A stretch of 12,489 nucleotides of DNA, taken from positions 7,589 through 20,077 of the forward strand of contig WRMX01000037.1 in NCBI GenBank assembly GCA_009776905.1. The letters are read 5' to 3'. Numbering within the stretch: position 1 is the stretch's first letter; each line of letters begins with the position of its first letter. The translations under genes and the position numbers were made by a program. This document shows positions 1-6,475 of this stretch, one piece after another. This DNA is from Oscillospiraceae bacterium. GTDB lineage: Bacteria; Bacillota; Clostridia; Oscillospirales; Oscillospiraceae. The notes beneath the pieces were generated by a model, which was not told where the DNA came from, did not search any database, and saw only the letters and a list, made by a program, of their open reading frames with translations.

Positions 1-627
1 TTGTGGGGGCTGGGCGCGATGCTCTTCCCGGTCATATACGGGCATATGACGGGCGCTGCAACGATACTTGCTGCATATAATATCGCGGGCAACCTCGAAC
101 GGCTGTTCGCGGTCGCCACATTCGCGAGCGGCGCGGCGACCGCCGTCATCATTGGGCGCGAGCTTGGAGCGGGGCGCAAAGACAACATCGAAAGCGTCGC
201 GAGGTCGCTGATCATGCTCGGGCTCATTTTGGGCGCGTGTTCATGCGCGATATTGCTTTTTGTGCGCTTCACGCTGCTCGTGCCGGTTGTATTCCCGCTG
301 TTTGACCTCTCGCGAGAGGCATCCTCCAACGCTGCCGTGATGCTGACGATTCTCGCGTGCGCAATGCCAATACGTACATTGACCTTCACAATGGGCATCG
401 GTATCTTGCGCGGTGGCGGGGACGTGAAAGCGCTCATGTACATCGATGTCGGGTCGCTGTATTTCGCCGGACTCCCTATGGCGGCGATAACCGGACTCGT
501 CCTCGGGGCGGATATCGGCATTGTCTACTCGGCCGTCCTCGCCGAGGATGTGATAAAAGGAATACTCCTGTACTTCAGGTACAGGAGCAAGAAGTGGATC
601 AACGATGTAACGCGGGAAAACATATGA
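1..627 (+). CDS. MATE-family multidrug/Na+ antiporter, C-terminal half (5'-truncated by window edge)
   Basis: This is an inner-membrane exporter of the MATE family, which expels drugs or metabolites in exchange for Na+ or H+. The 208 visible residues correspond to the C-terminal lobe. Long hydrophobic stretches (about residues 69-98, 107-130, 143-170 and 172-192) alternate with short charged loops. The GRELGAGR segment near residue 52 and the ILRGGGDVK segment near residue 134 are typical of MATE proteins. Complete members are about 450 residues long, so the N-terminal lobe must lie upstream of the window. The TTG at position 1 is simply the edge of the window and not a credible start. The gene ends with a charged cytoplasmic tail and converges on the glutamine synthetase gene. 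No functional link to the catabolic genes downstream is visible. The family is fairly sure; the substrate is unknown. Confidence 0.85.
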   Translation: MWGLGAMLFPVIYGHMTGAATILAAYNIAGNLERLFAVATFASGAATAVIIGRELGAGRKDNIESVARSLIMLGLILGACSCAILLFVRFTLLVPVVFPLFDLSREASSNAAVMLTILACAMPIRTLTFTMGIGILRGGGDVKALMYIDVGSLYFAGLPMAAITGLVLGADIGIVYSAVLAEDVIKGILLYFRYRSKKWINDVTRENI

Positions 628-687
628 GATTATATGTGAGGTATGACTGTCATATAAAATGTAACATGTAATGGACGTAATGATCAT

Positions 688-715
688 GTAGGGGCTGATA
701 ACACTCAGCCCCTAC
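688..715. terminator. Perfect 11-bp palindrome between convergent genes (possible bidirectional terminator or intergenic repeat)
   Basis: GTAGGGGCTGA at 688-698 pairs perfectly with TCAGCCCCTAC at 705-715 around a 6-nt loop. It sits between the ends of the convergent exporter and glutamine synthetase genes, where a bidirectional terminator is expected. Neither strand has a proper T-run next to the stem, so it could instead be a copy of a palindromic intergenic repeat. Confidence 0.5.
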
Positions 716-741
716 CGGGTTTACAAAAATGTAACAAGATT

Positions 742-779
742 AACGTGGGGGTTCCGCCCCCGCAACCCATTGGGACAGC
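742..779 (-). repeat. GC-rich hairpin repeat, copy A
   Basis: This copy lies 3' of the glutamine synthetase gene. On the plus strand it runs from AACGTGGGGG through CCGCCCCCGC to CCCATTGGGACAGC. The GGGGG/CCCCC arms form a small hairpin with a TTCCG loop. The same element recurs at 5794-5830 with nearly the same length and end sequences, and in shorter forms at 8511-8544 and 9493-9516. Confidence 0.7.
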
Positions 780-785
780 GCGCTT

Positions 786-2216
786 CTATAAATCGAAGTA
801 CATTCCGAACTCGGCGGGGTGGGGCAGCTTGTTGAATTGCGCTACCTCCGCCCTCTTGTTTTTCAACCAGATATTTATGAGCTCCATCGGGAAAACGTTC
901 TCGCGGGTGAGGAATGCATAGTCGCTTTCCAAAGCATCGAGAGCCTCGCCAAGGCTATATGGCAGATACTTGAACTTGCTCTTTTCCTCTTCCGACAGCG
1001 TATACAAGTTATAGTCAAACGGGCCGTACCCTTCTTTGATGGGATCGATCTTGTTGAGGACTCCATCGATGCCCGCCATCAGCACTGCGGAGAACGCATA
1101 ATACGGATTGCTCGTCGCATCTGGGCTTCTAAGCTCAAATCGCTTATGCTCCGGGGCCTTTGCATAGGCCGGCACCCTGATGACCGCGCTCCTGTTCGCA
1201 GTGGCAAAACCGATTGTCACGGGAGCCTCATAGCCCGGAACAAGGCGCTTGTAAGAGTTGGTACTTGGGTTTGTGAAAGCGCACAGCGCGCGGGCATGCC
1301 TCAACAAGCCGCCGATGAAAAACAAAGCCGTCTCGCTAAGCTGCGAATAGCCGTTTGGGTCGTAGAACAAAGGCTTTCCACCTTTGAAAAGCTGCATATG
1401 CATGTGCAAGCCGTTCCCCGCCTCGTCGTAAACCGGTTTTGGCATGAAAGTCGCGGTCTTCCCCTCGCTGACCGCAGCGTTTTTGACGATATATTTGGTC
1501 ATCATCGTTTTATCGGCCATATCGAGAAGGCCGCCCGGCTCGACTTCAATCTCAATTTGCCCGGGGCCGCCGACTTCGTGATGGTGGTACTTCACGCCGA
1601 TGCCGCGCGCTTCCATCAACAATGAGACGCGGCTGCGGAATCCCGCGAGCCTGTCCATGGGCGGGGCCGTATGGTAGCCGCCTTTGTGAGGCGTTTTATA
1701 TCCCAGGTTATTCGGCTCGGCGCCCGTGTTCCATTCCGCTTGTTCTGCGTCTATGTGGAACATGGATCCATGCGGCTTGACGACATAGCTGATATGGTCG
1801 AAAACATGGAACTCAAATTCGGGGCCGAGTATCATTTCGTCCGCAATGCCAGATGAGCGCATGAACTCCTCCGCATGGACCGCCACATTGCGCGGGTATT
1901 GCCCGAAGCGGTAGTTATCGGGAACGTCAATGACGAAGACATCGCATATGAACGTGATTGTCGGAACTTCCGCGAATGCGTCCTCATATCCGGTTTGCAA
2001 ATCGGGGACAAACACCATGTCGCTTTTTTCAACGGGCGCGAAGCCGTAATTCGACCCATCGAACCCAACGCCATATTGCATCGTGCTTTCCGTGAGGCGA
2101 TCGATGGGCATCGAGAGGTGTCGCCAGCGGCCGTTGAGGTCGGTCATCATAAAGTCGGCGATTTTTATGCCGTTTTCCGCGCAGTATTCTTTTACGTCTT
2201 TGAGGTCATTAAACAT
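786..2216 (-). CDS. glnA: Glutamine synthetase, class I-beta type
   Basis: ATP-dependent ligase making glutamine from glutamate and ammonia, expected to be a cytoplasmic dodecamer. The 476 residues match the length of class I-beta enzymes, and the beta-type insert is visible around residues 142-170. Recognisable motifs include GFDGS (51-55), the PEFEF metal site (132-136), HHHEVGGPGQ (211-220), GKTATFMPKP (252-261), NPSTNSYKRLVPGYEAP (316-332) and NRSAVIRVP (341-349). The NLY segment at 403-405 aligns with the adenylylation-site tyrosine of the E. coli enzyme, so adenylylation is possible, but no adenylyltransferase gene is in view. The ATG is well placed behind AGGAG at 2223-2227 with a 6-nt spacer. 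The gene stands alone, divergent from the UroD-like gene. Related ligases acting on amines cannot be excluded from sequence alone. Confidence 0.93.
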   Translation of the reverse strand: MFNDLKDVKEYCAENGIKIADFMMTDLNGRWRHLSMPIDRLTESTMQYGVGFDGSNYGFAPVEKSDMVFVPDLQTGYEDAFAEVPTITFICDVFVIDVPDNYRFGQYPRNVAVHAEEFMRSSGIADEMILGPEFEFHVFDHISYVVKPHGSMFHIDAEQAEWNTGAEPNNLGYKTPHKGGYHTAPPMDRLAGFRSRVSLLMEARGIGVKYHHHEVGGPGQIEIEVEPGGLLDMADKTMMTKYIVKNAAVSEGKTATFMPKPVYDEAGNGLHMHMQLFKGGKPLFYDPNGYSQLSETALFFIGGLLRHARALCAFTNPSTNSYKRLVPGYEAPVTIGFATANRSAVIRVPAYAKAPEHKRFELRSPDATSNPYYAFSAVLMAGIDGVLNKIDPIKEGYGPFDYNLYTLSEEEKSKFKYLPYSLGEALDALESDYAFLTRENVFPMELINIWLKNKRAEVAQFNKLPHPAEFGMYFDL

Positions 2217-2446
2217 ATATTACTCCTTCTTCTGTCGCTCTGTTTGTATTGCGCCGGTCTTGTCAGCACGCAGCCGTAGTATGTTGCGTGTTTTTCGATA
2301 AATATATTATAACCCCATTGTCAATACTCTATGTATGTGCGATAATGTCCCCAAAGCTATAAGGGAGCCTTTTTCGGATACAAACAACAGCATACCTGAT
2401 TAGGAGCTCACAAGGATACATATAATAAATAAAAGGAGAGAGCAAA
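2217..2446. promoter_or_regulatory. Divergent intergenic region between glutamine synthetase and the UroD-like gene
   Basis: The 230-bp gap carries the upstream signals of both genes. For the minus-strand glutamine synthetase, a TATAAT lies at 2306-2311, but the only TTGACA nearby (2318-2323) is just 6 bases away from it, too close to be its -35, so that promoter is unresolved. The plus-strand promoter is listed separately. I see no riboswitch or attenuator in the roughly 95-nt leader of the UroD-like gene. Confidence 0.5.
2318..2346 (+). promoter_or_regulatory. Sigma-70/sigma-A-type promoter for the UroD-like gene
   Basis: TTGTCA at 2318-2323 and GATAAT at 2341-2346 are separated by exactly 17 bp, and each matches the consensus hexamer in 5 of 6 positions. 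Transcription would start near 2353, giving a leader of about 95 nt. The surrounding DNA is AT-rich, as expected for a promoter. Confidence 0.6.
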
Positions 2447-3493
2447 ATGGCACATCTTACGCCAAAGGAAAACCTGCTGAGAGTCATGTCCGGCGAAATC
2501 CCCGAGTGGGTCCCCTCGTATTCCTATTACGGGCCGCATCCCGGGGTCGACGAAGACCCACCCAACATGAGCGTCATGAACAGCACGCTTTTTGGCAACA
2601 GAAGAATGGGCGCGACGCCGCCGCCCGACGGGTTCAAGGACATCTGGGGCGTCACATGCGTGGCTGTCGAAGCCGTCGGCGGGTTTTCGCTGCCGAAACC
2701 GGGCGAATTTATCCTCGACGACATCAGAAAGTGGCGCGACATCATCAAAGCGCCGGATTTCTCCGGGGTCGATTGGGAAAAGGCCGCGAAGGAAGACTTG
2801 GAAAAGCTACCTTACAGCCGCGACAATGTTGCGCTGTTTTACGGACCGGGAGGCGGCTACTTCCAGCAATTGATGTCGTTCATGGGCTTCAACGAGGGGC
2901 TTGTCGCGATGTATGAGGAGCCGGAGGAGGTCAAGGCGCTGTTTGACTACTTGCACGAGTTCTATCTGGATATCGCGAAGAAGTACATCGAGTATGTCAA
3001 TCCCGACGTGCTGTCGCTTGGAGACGATACGGCGTCGGAGAGGGCTCCGTTCGTTTCCCCCGAGATGTTCCGTGAGCTGTTGCTCCCATATTATGACGAT
3101 TTTGCGCGTTTGGGCAGGAACAGGGGCATCCCCATAAACTTCCACAACTGCGGCAAGAGCGGGGTCTATTTCAATGATTTGGTCAGGATCGGCATAACGT
3201 CCTGGGAACCCGTCCAGTTGAGCAACGACATACTCGAAATCCAGAAAAAATTCGGCCGCCATCTTGTAATCGGCGGCGGTTGGGAAGGACGCGGCCATCT
3301 GCTCGATCCTGATGTGACGGACGAGGAGATCAGAGCGTCCGTGCGCGAGGCGATAGACAAGTATGCTCCGAACGGCGGCTTTATGTTCGCGGGAGCGTTT
3401 ACGCCCGGTTCGACGAACGACGAGGTCACGAAGCATAAAAACGAGGTGCTGCAGAAGGAAGTTTATGACTACGGCCACAATTTCTATAAATAA
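2447..3493 (+). CDS. Uroporphyrinogen decarboxylase (URO-D)-like family protein, probable methyltransferase-type member
   Basis: The 348-residue protein has the fold signature of URO-D-like proteins, the superfamily that includes heme-pathway HemE and the MtaA/MtbA/CmuA corrinoid methyltransferases. It opens with LTPKENLLRVMSGE, has a GDD motif at 192-194 and the segment NFHNCGKSG at 231-239. It lacks the N-terminal substrate-binding pattern of true HemE, so heme synthesis is unlikely. His233-x-Cys235 fits the first two zinc ligands of corrinoid methyltransferases, but the protein has only two cysteines (71 and 235). The distal cysteine ligand is therefore missing, and the matching region reads TPGSTND (319-325). 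The ATG follows AGGAG at 2434-2438 with an 8-nt spacer. No corrinoid protein or MtrH-like partner is nearby. Biochemical function is unknown. Confidence 0.85.
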   Translation: MAHLTPKENLLRVMSGEIPEWVPSYSYYGPHPGVDEDPPNMSVMNSTLFGNRRMGATPPPDGFKDIWGVTCVAVEAVGGFSLPKPGEFILDDIRKWRDIIKAPDFSGVDWEKAAKEDLEKLPYSRDNVALFYGPGGGYFQQLMSFMGFNEGLVAMYEEPEEVKALFDYLHEFYLDIAKKYIEYVNPDVLSLGDDTASERAPFVSPEMFRELLLPYYDDFARLGRNRGIPINFHNCGKSGVYFNDLVRIGITSWEPVQLSNDILEIQKKFGRHLVIGGGWEGRGHLLDPDVTDEEIRASVREAIDKYAPNGGFMFAGAFTPGSTNDEVTKHKNEVLQKEVYDYGHNFYK

Positions 3494-3524
3494 TAACAGT
3501 GCCTTAGCGACTCGTAAAACTAAC

Positions 3525-3557
3525 AATGCCTCCGTGAGTATTTCTCGCGGAGGCATT
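3525..3557 (+). terminator. Strong hairpin after the UroD-like gene
   Basis: AATGCCTCCGTGAG (3525-3538) and CTCGCGGAGGCATT (3544-3557) form a 14-bp stem with one G-T pair and a 5-nt loop. It begins 31 nt past the stop codon, where a terminator is expected. A U-tract is absent because the foldback element begins immediately after the stem, so the element may have inserted at, and displaced, the original T-run. Confidence 0.55.
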
Positions 3558-3558
3558 A

Positions 3559-3723
3559 TAGTGGTCTGTAACACCTAAAAGCTTACAATCCTTGCGGCAT
3601 CTTTTTCCGCCTGACTTCGTTGAAAGCCCTTGAAAGGCCAGTGGCATTCCTGCGGCCTTTCGCCTTGTCAGACGAAAAGTTCTACCGCAATTATTGTCAA
3701 GTTTAAGGTGTTACAGACCACTA
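3559..3723. mobile_element. MITE-like foldback element with 17-bp perfect terminal inverted repeats
   Basis: AGTGGTCTGTAACACCT at 3560-3576 is the exact reverse complement of 3706-3722. Inside these ends the symmetry continues imperfectly: a shared TTGCGG about 30 nt in from each end, then CTTTTTCCGCCTGAC (3601-3615) against GTCAGACGAAAAG (3667-3679), and a central 8-bp stem GAAAGGCC (3632-3639)/GGCCTTTC (3654-3661). The whole 165 bp can fold into one long hairpin. TA dinucleotides at both borders (3559-3560 and 3722-3723) would suit a TA target duplication. It encodes no protein, so a transposase would have to act in trans. The transposon family is not recognised. Confidence 0.7.
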
Positions 3724-3756
3724 GTCGGCCGGTTTGATATTTGTCAGGCAGCGCCG

Positions 3757-3830
3757 TCAACGCTTTGCGTCTTCAACGCTTTGCGTCTTTAACGCTTTGC
3801 GTCTTCAACGCTTTGCGTCTTCAGCGCTTG
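3757..3830. repeat. Tandem repeat: 4.6 copies of a 16-bp unit
   Basis: The unit TCAACGCTTTGCGTCT occurs at 3757, 3773, 3789 (one change, C to T) and 3805, followed by a partial fifth copy at 3821-3830. Each unit carries a mini-palindrome (ACGC-TTT-GCGT), so the array could form a row of small hairpins on either strand. It begins about 35 bp past the foldback element and ends 12 bp beyond the stop of the minus-strand mutase gene, so it would be part of that gene's 3' UTR. Confidence 0.9.
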
Positions 3831-3842
3831 CTAAGCGCCACA

Positions 3843-5759
3843 TTATAGCCTGCCTCGGGATTTGAGGTCCGCGCAAAGATCGCGAATTGAAAGCTCAACG
3901 TCGGACTCCGGCGGATACACGCGGTCGAAACCGATTTTCTTGAACTTCACCTCGTCGTCCGCAAAATCATGCTTTCCGACGCCGAGTATGCCGCCCAGAA
4001 AAAGCAGGATGCCGCCCACTCCCGCCTCCGTGCACTTGTCGCGGAAGCCCTGCAAGTCCATCTCTGCCATTCCATATAGCGAGCTGATGAGCATTGCGTC
4101 TGCGTTTGTTTCCTGCGCCGCTTTGATGAACTCCTCGGGCGGCGTTTGCGCGCTGAGAGCGACGACGCGGAACCCGGCCTCTCGCAGCGCTCGGGAAATG
4201 ATTTTTGTGCCGATGACGTGCGAATCCACGCCGACCGTGCCCGTGATGATCGTGGGAGGATTGTCCATCTCCGGCAATTTTGTGCCGCCTTGCGCATCCT
4301 CGTCAGCCTCGCCGATGATGCTGCCCTGGCTGAATGCCCAGAAATCCGCCAGCGAAGTCCTGAAGCCTAGCTTCCGCCCTTGCACAAGCTCGCGTTCGCG
4401 GATTTTTTCGTCGTTGAATTCCCTGACCTCTTTTGGGATGGGGAGATTGCCATAATCCAAATAGCGCGACGCGCCCTGAAGATCCTTCACGCCCAATACT
4501 TGGTCCTTTGCGTTGACATTGAGGCAGAACGGGGAATCGAGCACCCCTGCGTTGATCGCCTTTTCAATCCCAACGACCACGTCGCCGTCGCCCATCTCGG
4601 CGACTTTGTCGATGATCGCTGAAACGGCAAGCTCGGACATATGCTGCTCCAGTTTGATGTCGTCGTTCATCAATTGAATCTTTTGCTGGCGCACGACGTC
4701 GAAAATCCATCCCGCGGACCTATATGTCTGCATGTGCGATTCTATGCTCGGCACGCCGCTGGCCTCGTCGACCGTCTTGACGGAGCAGCCGTCGATAGGA
4801 GCCATGGCGGCAATGGTGGCGATATAGTTGATATATCCGAACGCGCTGCCTATATCCTGCGGGAAAGGATAGAGCATCGACTGGTCGCCTATGACCCCCG
4901 GGATGACGACGTCGGTGAATCCGAATTTGTCCAGATATTTCCTGAGAAGATTGCGGACGGCATAGAAGTCGGCGACGTCCTGGTTGATGTTGCCTTGGAA
5001 GTTCATGAGGGGGATGCTGCTCTTTGCGCCTTGCCCGGCCGTAAGCAGCGCTTCGATGATCTTCGTTGCCGTGTTGATATACATCGGGACGATGCCGTTG
5101 AAAAGCCAGCCGTGGTTAGTAATGGAGATATACACGCCCCTGTCCGCATAATATCCCGCGAGCCTGCCGAGGTATTGCGCCGTGCTCAGACACTCCTCGA
5201 CGCTGGCCAGCTTGTCATACGACCCAATCCAGCCGAACGGGGAGTTCGGCATGCAGGTCATCCCGGAAGCAAACGCGATTTCCGCGACGAAGCTGTTGGC
5301 CTTCATGGATGATCTGACGTCAAAGCCGCCCTCGCAAGATTCCACGACTTTGCGCGTCTGCTTGACGCCATGGCAAATGATCGGGAAGCCATTGAGCTTT
5401 GCTTTGCCGGTCTTAATGCTTTCATCCAAACCTTGCTGCGCTTTTTCAAGCTGCATGTTGCGGGTATATGAATCTGTCGTGAATGGGAACAGGCGCACTC
5501 CGACCTCGTTCATCGAGCGGAGCAGCTCAATTTCCCCCTCTACCGTCGGGACGCCGGACCGCGGGTATAAGCCCAACTTCCCTTCCGCGTGGTATTTTGC
5601 GAGGATTTTGCCGAAATTCCTGTTTTCCGGAAGCTTCTTTTGATATTCGACCGCCTCGTCAAAGTCGACCTCCGCGCCGGTAGGCCATCCGGACAATACT
5701 TCCTTGCGCATTTTCAGGAATACATCCTCGTCGATTTTTTGCTGTTTTACACCGCTCAT
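3843..5759 (-). CDS. Adenosylcobalamin-dependent carbon-skeleton mutase, single-chain glutamate-mutase E+S fusion (substrate uncertain; 2-methyleneglutarate mutase-like?)
   Basis: This 638-residue protein joins a TIM-barrel resembling methylaspartate (glutamate) mutase subunit E (about 10-483) to a B12-binding domain resembling subunit S (about 502-635). The B12 domain shows D512-x-H514-x-x-G517, SSLYG at 559-563 and GG at 589-590, meaning base-off/His-on cobalamin binding. Compared by eye with remembered Clostridium cochlearium GlmE, the carboxylate-binding arginines are kept (Arg67, Arg100, Arg149), as are Tyr181 and the adenosyl contacts Lys328 and Glu332. The amino-group contact Glu171 is Pro171, and Tyr177 is Trp177. 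The reaction is thus probably radical rearrangement of a dicarboxylate, perhaps not glutamate. Eubacterium barkeri 2-methyleneglutarate mutase is a known single-chain precedent. The chosen ATG has GAGGAGG 9 nt upstream; an in-frame TTG at 5777 overlaps that site and is rejected. No GlmL or methylaspartase gene is near. Confidence 0.88.
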   Translation of the reverse strand: MSGVKQQKIDEDVFLKMRKEVLSGWPTGAEVDFDEAVEYQKKLPENRNFGKILAKYHAEGKLGLYPRSGVPTVEGEIELLRSMNEVGVRLFPFTTDSYTRNMQLEKAQQGLDESIKTGKAKLNGFPIICHGVKQTRKVVESCEGGFDVRSSMKANSFVAEIAFASGMTCMPNSPFGWIGSYDKLASVEECLSTAQYLGRLAGYYADRGVYISITNHGWLFNGIVPMYINTATKIIEALLTAGQGAKSSIPLMNFQGNINQDVADFYAVRNLLRKYLDKFGFTDVVIPGVIGDQSMLYPFPQDIGSAFGYINYIATIAAMAPIDGCSVKTVDEASGVPSIESHMQTYRSAGWIFDVVRQQKIQLMNDDIKLEQHMSELAVSAIIDKVAEMGDGDVVVGIEKAINAGVLDSPFCLNVNAKDQVLGVKDLQGASRYLDYGNLPIPKEVREFNDEKIRERELVQGRKLGFRTSLADFWAFSQGSIIGEADEDAQGGTKLPEMDNPPTIITGTVGVDSHVIGTKIISRALREAGFRVVALSAQTPPEEFIKAAQETNADAMLISSLYGMAEMDLQGFRDKCTEAGVGGILLFLGGILGVGKHDFADDEVKFKKIGFDRVYPPESDVELSIRDLCADLKSRGRL

Positions 5760-5768
5760 GTATAGTTT

Positions 5769-5775
5769 CCTCCTC
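5769..5775 (-). promoter_or_regulatory. Ribosome binding site deciding the mutase start
   Basis: On the minus strand GAGGAGG (5775 down to 5769) is followed by a 9-nt spacer and the ATG at 5759. The longer reading from TTG at 5777 would make the Shine-Dalgarno sequence itself code for Arg-Arg, so the shorter 638-residue start is preferred. Confidence 0.8.
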
Positions 5776-5793
5776 AATAATATTTAAATCTTT

Positions 5794-5830
5794 AACGTTG
5801 GGCTCGCGCCCCACACCCCATCGGGACAGC
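5794..5830 (-). repeat. GC-rich hairpin repeat, copy B
   Basis: This copy runs from AACGTTGGGC through GCGCCCCACA to CCCATCGGGACAGC on the plus strand. It aligns with copy A (742-779) over its whole length with one gap and a handful of substitutions. It lies in the 5' leader region of the mutase gene, about 20 nt upstream of its ribosome binding site. Confidence 0.7.
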
Positions 5831-5901
5831 TCTCTTATATGTCATGCAATACAATATCAAATTTAAGAGAAAAAAACAAGACAAAGTATGCATTGCGGAG
5901 G

Positions 5902-5930
5902 TTGCTTTTCATCATTCTGCGTAGTATTAT
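5902..5930 (+). promoter_or_regulatory. Candidate promoter for the Fe-S protein/AOR operon
   Basis: TTGCTT (5902-5907) and TATTAT (5925-5930) are separated by 17 bp. The -10 is good (5 of 6) and the -35 weak (3 of 6). Transcription would begin near 5937, giving a leader of about 60 nt that starts with repeat copy C. It is the best candidate in the 237-bp divergent gap; no clear promoter was found for the mutase on the other strand. Confidence 0.4.
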
Positions 5931-5943
5931 GTAAGCAATCCGC

Positions 5944-5974
5944 ACATCCCCCACCCCATTGGGCTCCAAGCCCA
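5944..5974. repeat. GC-rich repeat, diverged copy C, with a leader hairpin
   Basis: CCCCACCCCATTGGG at about 5949-5963 resembles the CACCCCATCGGG end of copy B. The segment continues into a small perfect hairpin, TGGGCT (5960-5965), loop CCA, AGCCCA (5969-5974), which ends 8 nt before the Shine-Dalgarno sequence of the Fe-S protein gene. It could affect translation start, but it may only be a decayed repeat. Confidence 0.45.
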
Positions 5975-5996
5975 TTGAAACCGGAGGAGCAACACA

Positions 5997-6461
5997 ATGA
6001 GCGAGATAACCGGAGCATATGGCCGGCACATCGCGCAGACGTCGCCGGAAGAATCATTCTGCGCGGGATGCAGCACGTGCGAGCTGGTCTGCGCACTCAC
6101 GCATGACGGGGTCGCCAGCCCGAGCTGTAACCGCATTTTCGTAGAGGTTGACGCCCGCATGATGTACCACACGATTCTTGCCTGCATGCATTGCTCGGAT
6201 CATCCGTGCTATAACGCGTGCCCGAAAAAAGACGAAGCGATGAAGCTCGGCGACGATGGCGTTGCATACATCGCGGAGGAGAACTGCATCGGTTGCGGCC
6301 TGTGCCGCAAAGCCTGTGCGTTCGATCCTCCGCGCATTAATTTTGTCAAAAGCGTGGACAAGGCGCAAAGAAAATCAAAGAAATGCGACCTTTGCAGAGA
6401 ACGCGCCGAAGGCCCGGCATGCGTGCAGTGGTGCCCTGTGCGCTGCCTTTATGTTTCATAG
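5997..6461 (+). CDS. 4Fe-4S polyferredoxin-type electron-transfer subunit of the aldehyde oxidoreductase (AorA/DmsB-like)
   Basis: The 154-residue protein has four cysteine groups: C22-C25-C28-C32, C63-C66-C71-C75, C97-C100-C103-C107 and C130-C133-C142-C146. This is the layout of the four-cluster iron-sulfur subunits of the DMSO-reductase type and of AorA-like partners of tungsten aldehyde oxidoreductases. It most likely passes electrons between the AOR encoded next and a soluble carrier. No signal peptide or membrane segment is seen, so it is probably cytoplasmic. The ATG sits behind GGAGGAG (5983-5989) with a 7-nt spacer. The stop is only 14 nt before the AOR start, which suggests translational coupling. 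Extra cysteines at 44 and 150 lie outside the cluster motifs. Confidence 0.9.
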   Translation: MSEITGAYGRHIAQTSPEESFCAGCSTCELVCALTHDGVASPSCNRIFVEVDARMMYHTILACMHCSDHPCYNACPKKDEAMKLGDDGVAYIAEENCIGCGLCRKACAFDPPRINFVKSVDKAQRKSKKCDLCRERAEGPACVQWCPVRCLYVS

Positions 6462-6475
6462 GGGGCGTGGAGAGA

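Larger units (their letters stand above)
3494..3842. other. Repeat-rich 349-bp gap between convergent genes
   Basis: No gene is supported here. The gap holds, in order, a long hairpin (3525-3557), a foldback MITE-like element (3559-3723), a tandem 16-bp repeat (3757-3830) and a small GCGCTT/AAGCGC hairpin (3824-3838) just past the end of the minus-strand mutase gene. Each is listed separately where it merits detail. Confidence 0.8.

Noticed and set aside
819..1625. 268-codon open frame antisense to the glutamine synthetase gene
   Set aside because: It lies wholly opposite a clear, full-length enzyme gene, shows no recognisable domain and has low-complexity composition; it is a by-product of the codon use of the real gene.
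2807..3574. 255-codon open frame antisense to the UroD-like gene
   Set aside because: It is fully opposite a well-supported gene, has no family resemblance, and its 5' end runs into the hairpin and the MITE.
3639..3645. B12-box-like GCCACTG on the minus strand, near a B12 enzyme gene
   Set aside because: It lies inside the MITE and downstream of the mutase gene, and I see no other conserved cobalamin riboswitch elements; a chance heptamer.
3757..3830. CRISPR array
   Set aside because: The units are contiguous 16-mers with no unique spacers and there are no cas genes.
4641..5312. 223-codon open frame antisense to the mutase gene
   Set aside because: The mutase reading is unambiguous over this stretch and the antisense product resembles nothing known to me.
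5760..5996. Cobalamin riboswitch in the leader of the mutase gene
   Set aside because: The leader is too short and shows no B12 box or conserved core; it holds only repeat copy B and AT-rich DNA.
6383..6475. 31-residue N-terminal extension of the AOR
   Set aside because: It overlaps the Fe-S protein gene, and family members start at the FGYVGKI segment; the ATG at 6476 fits.
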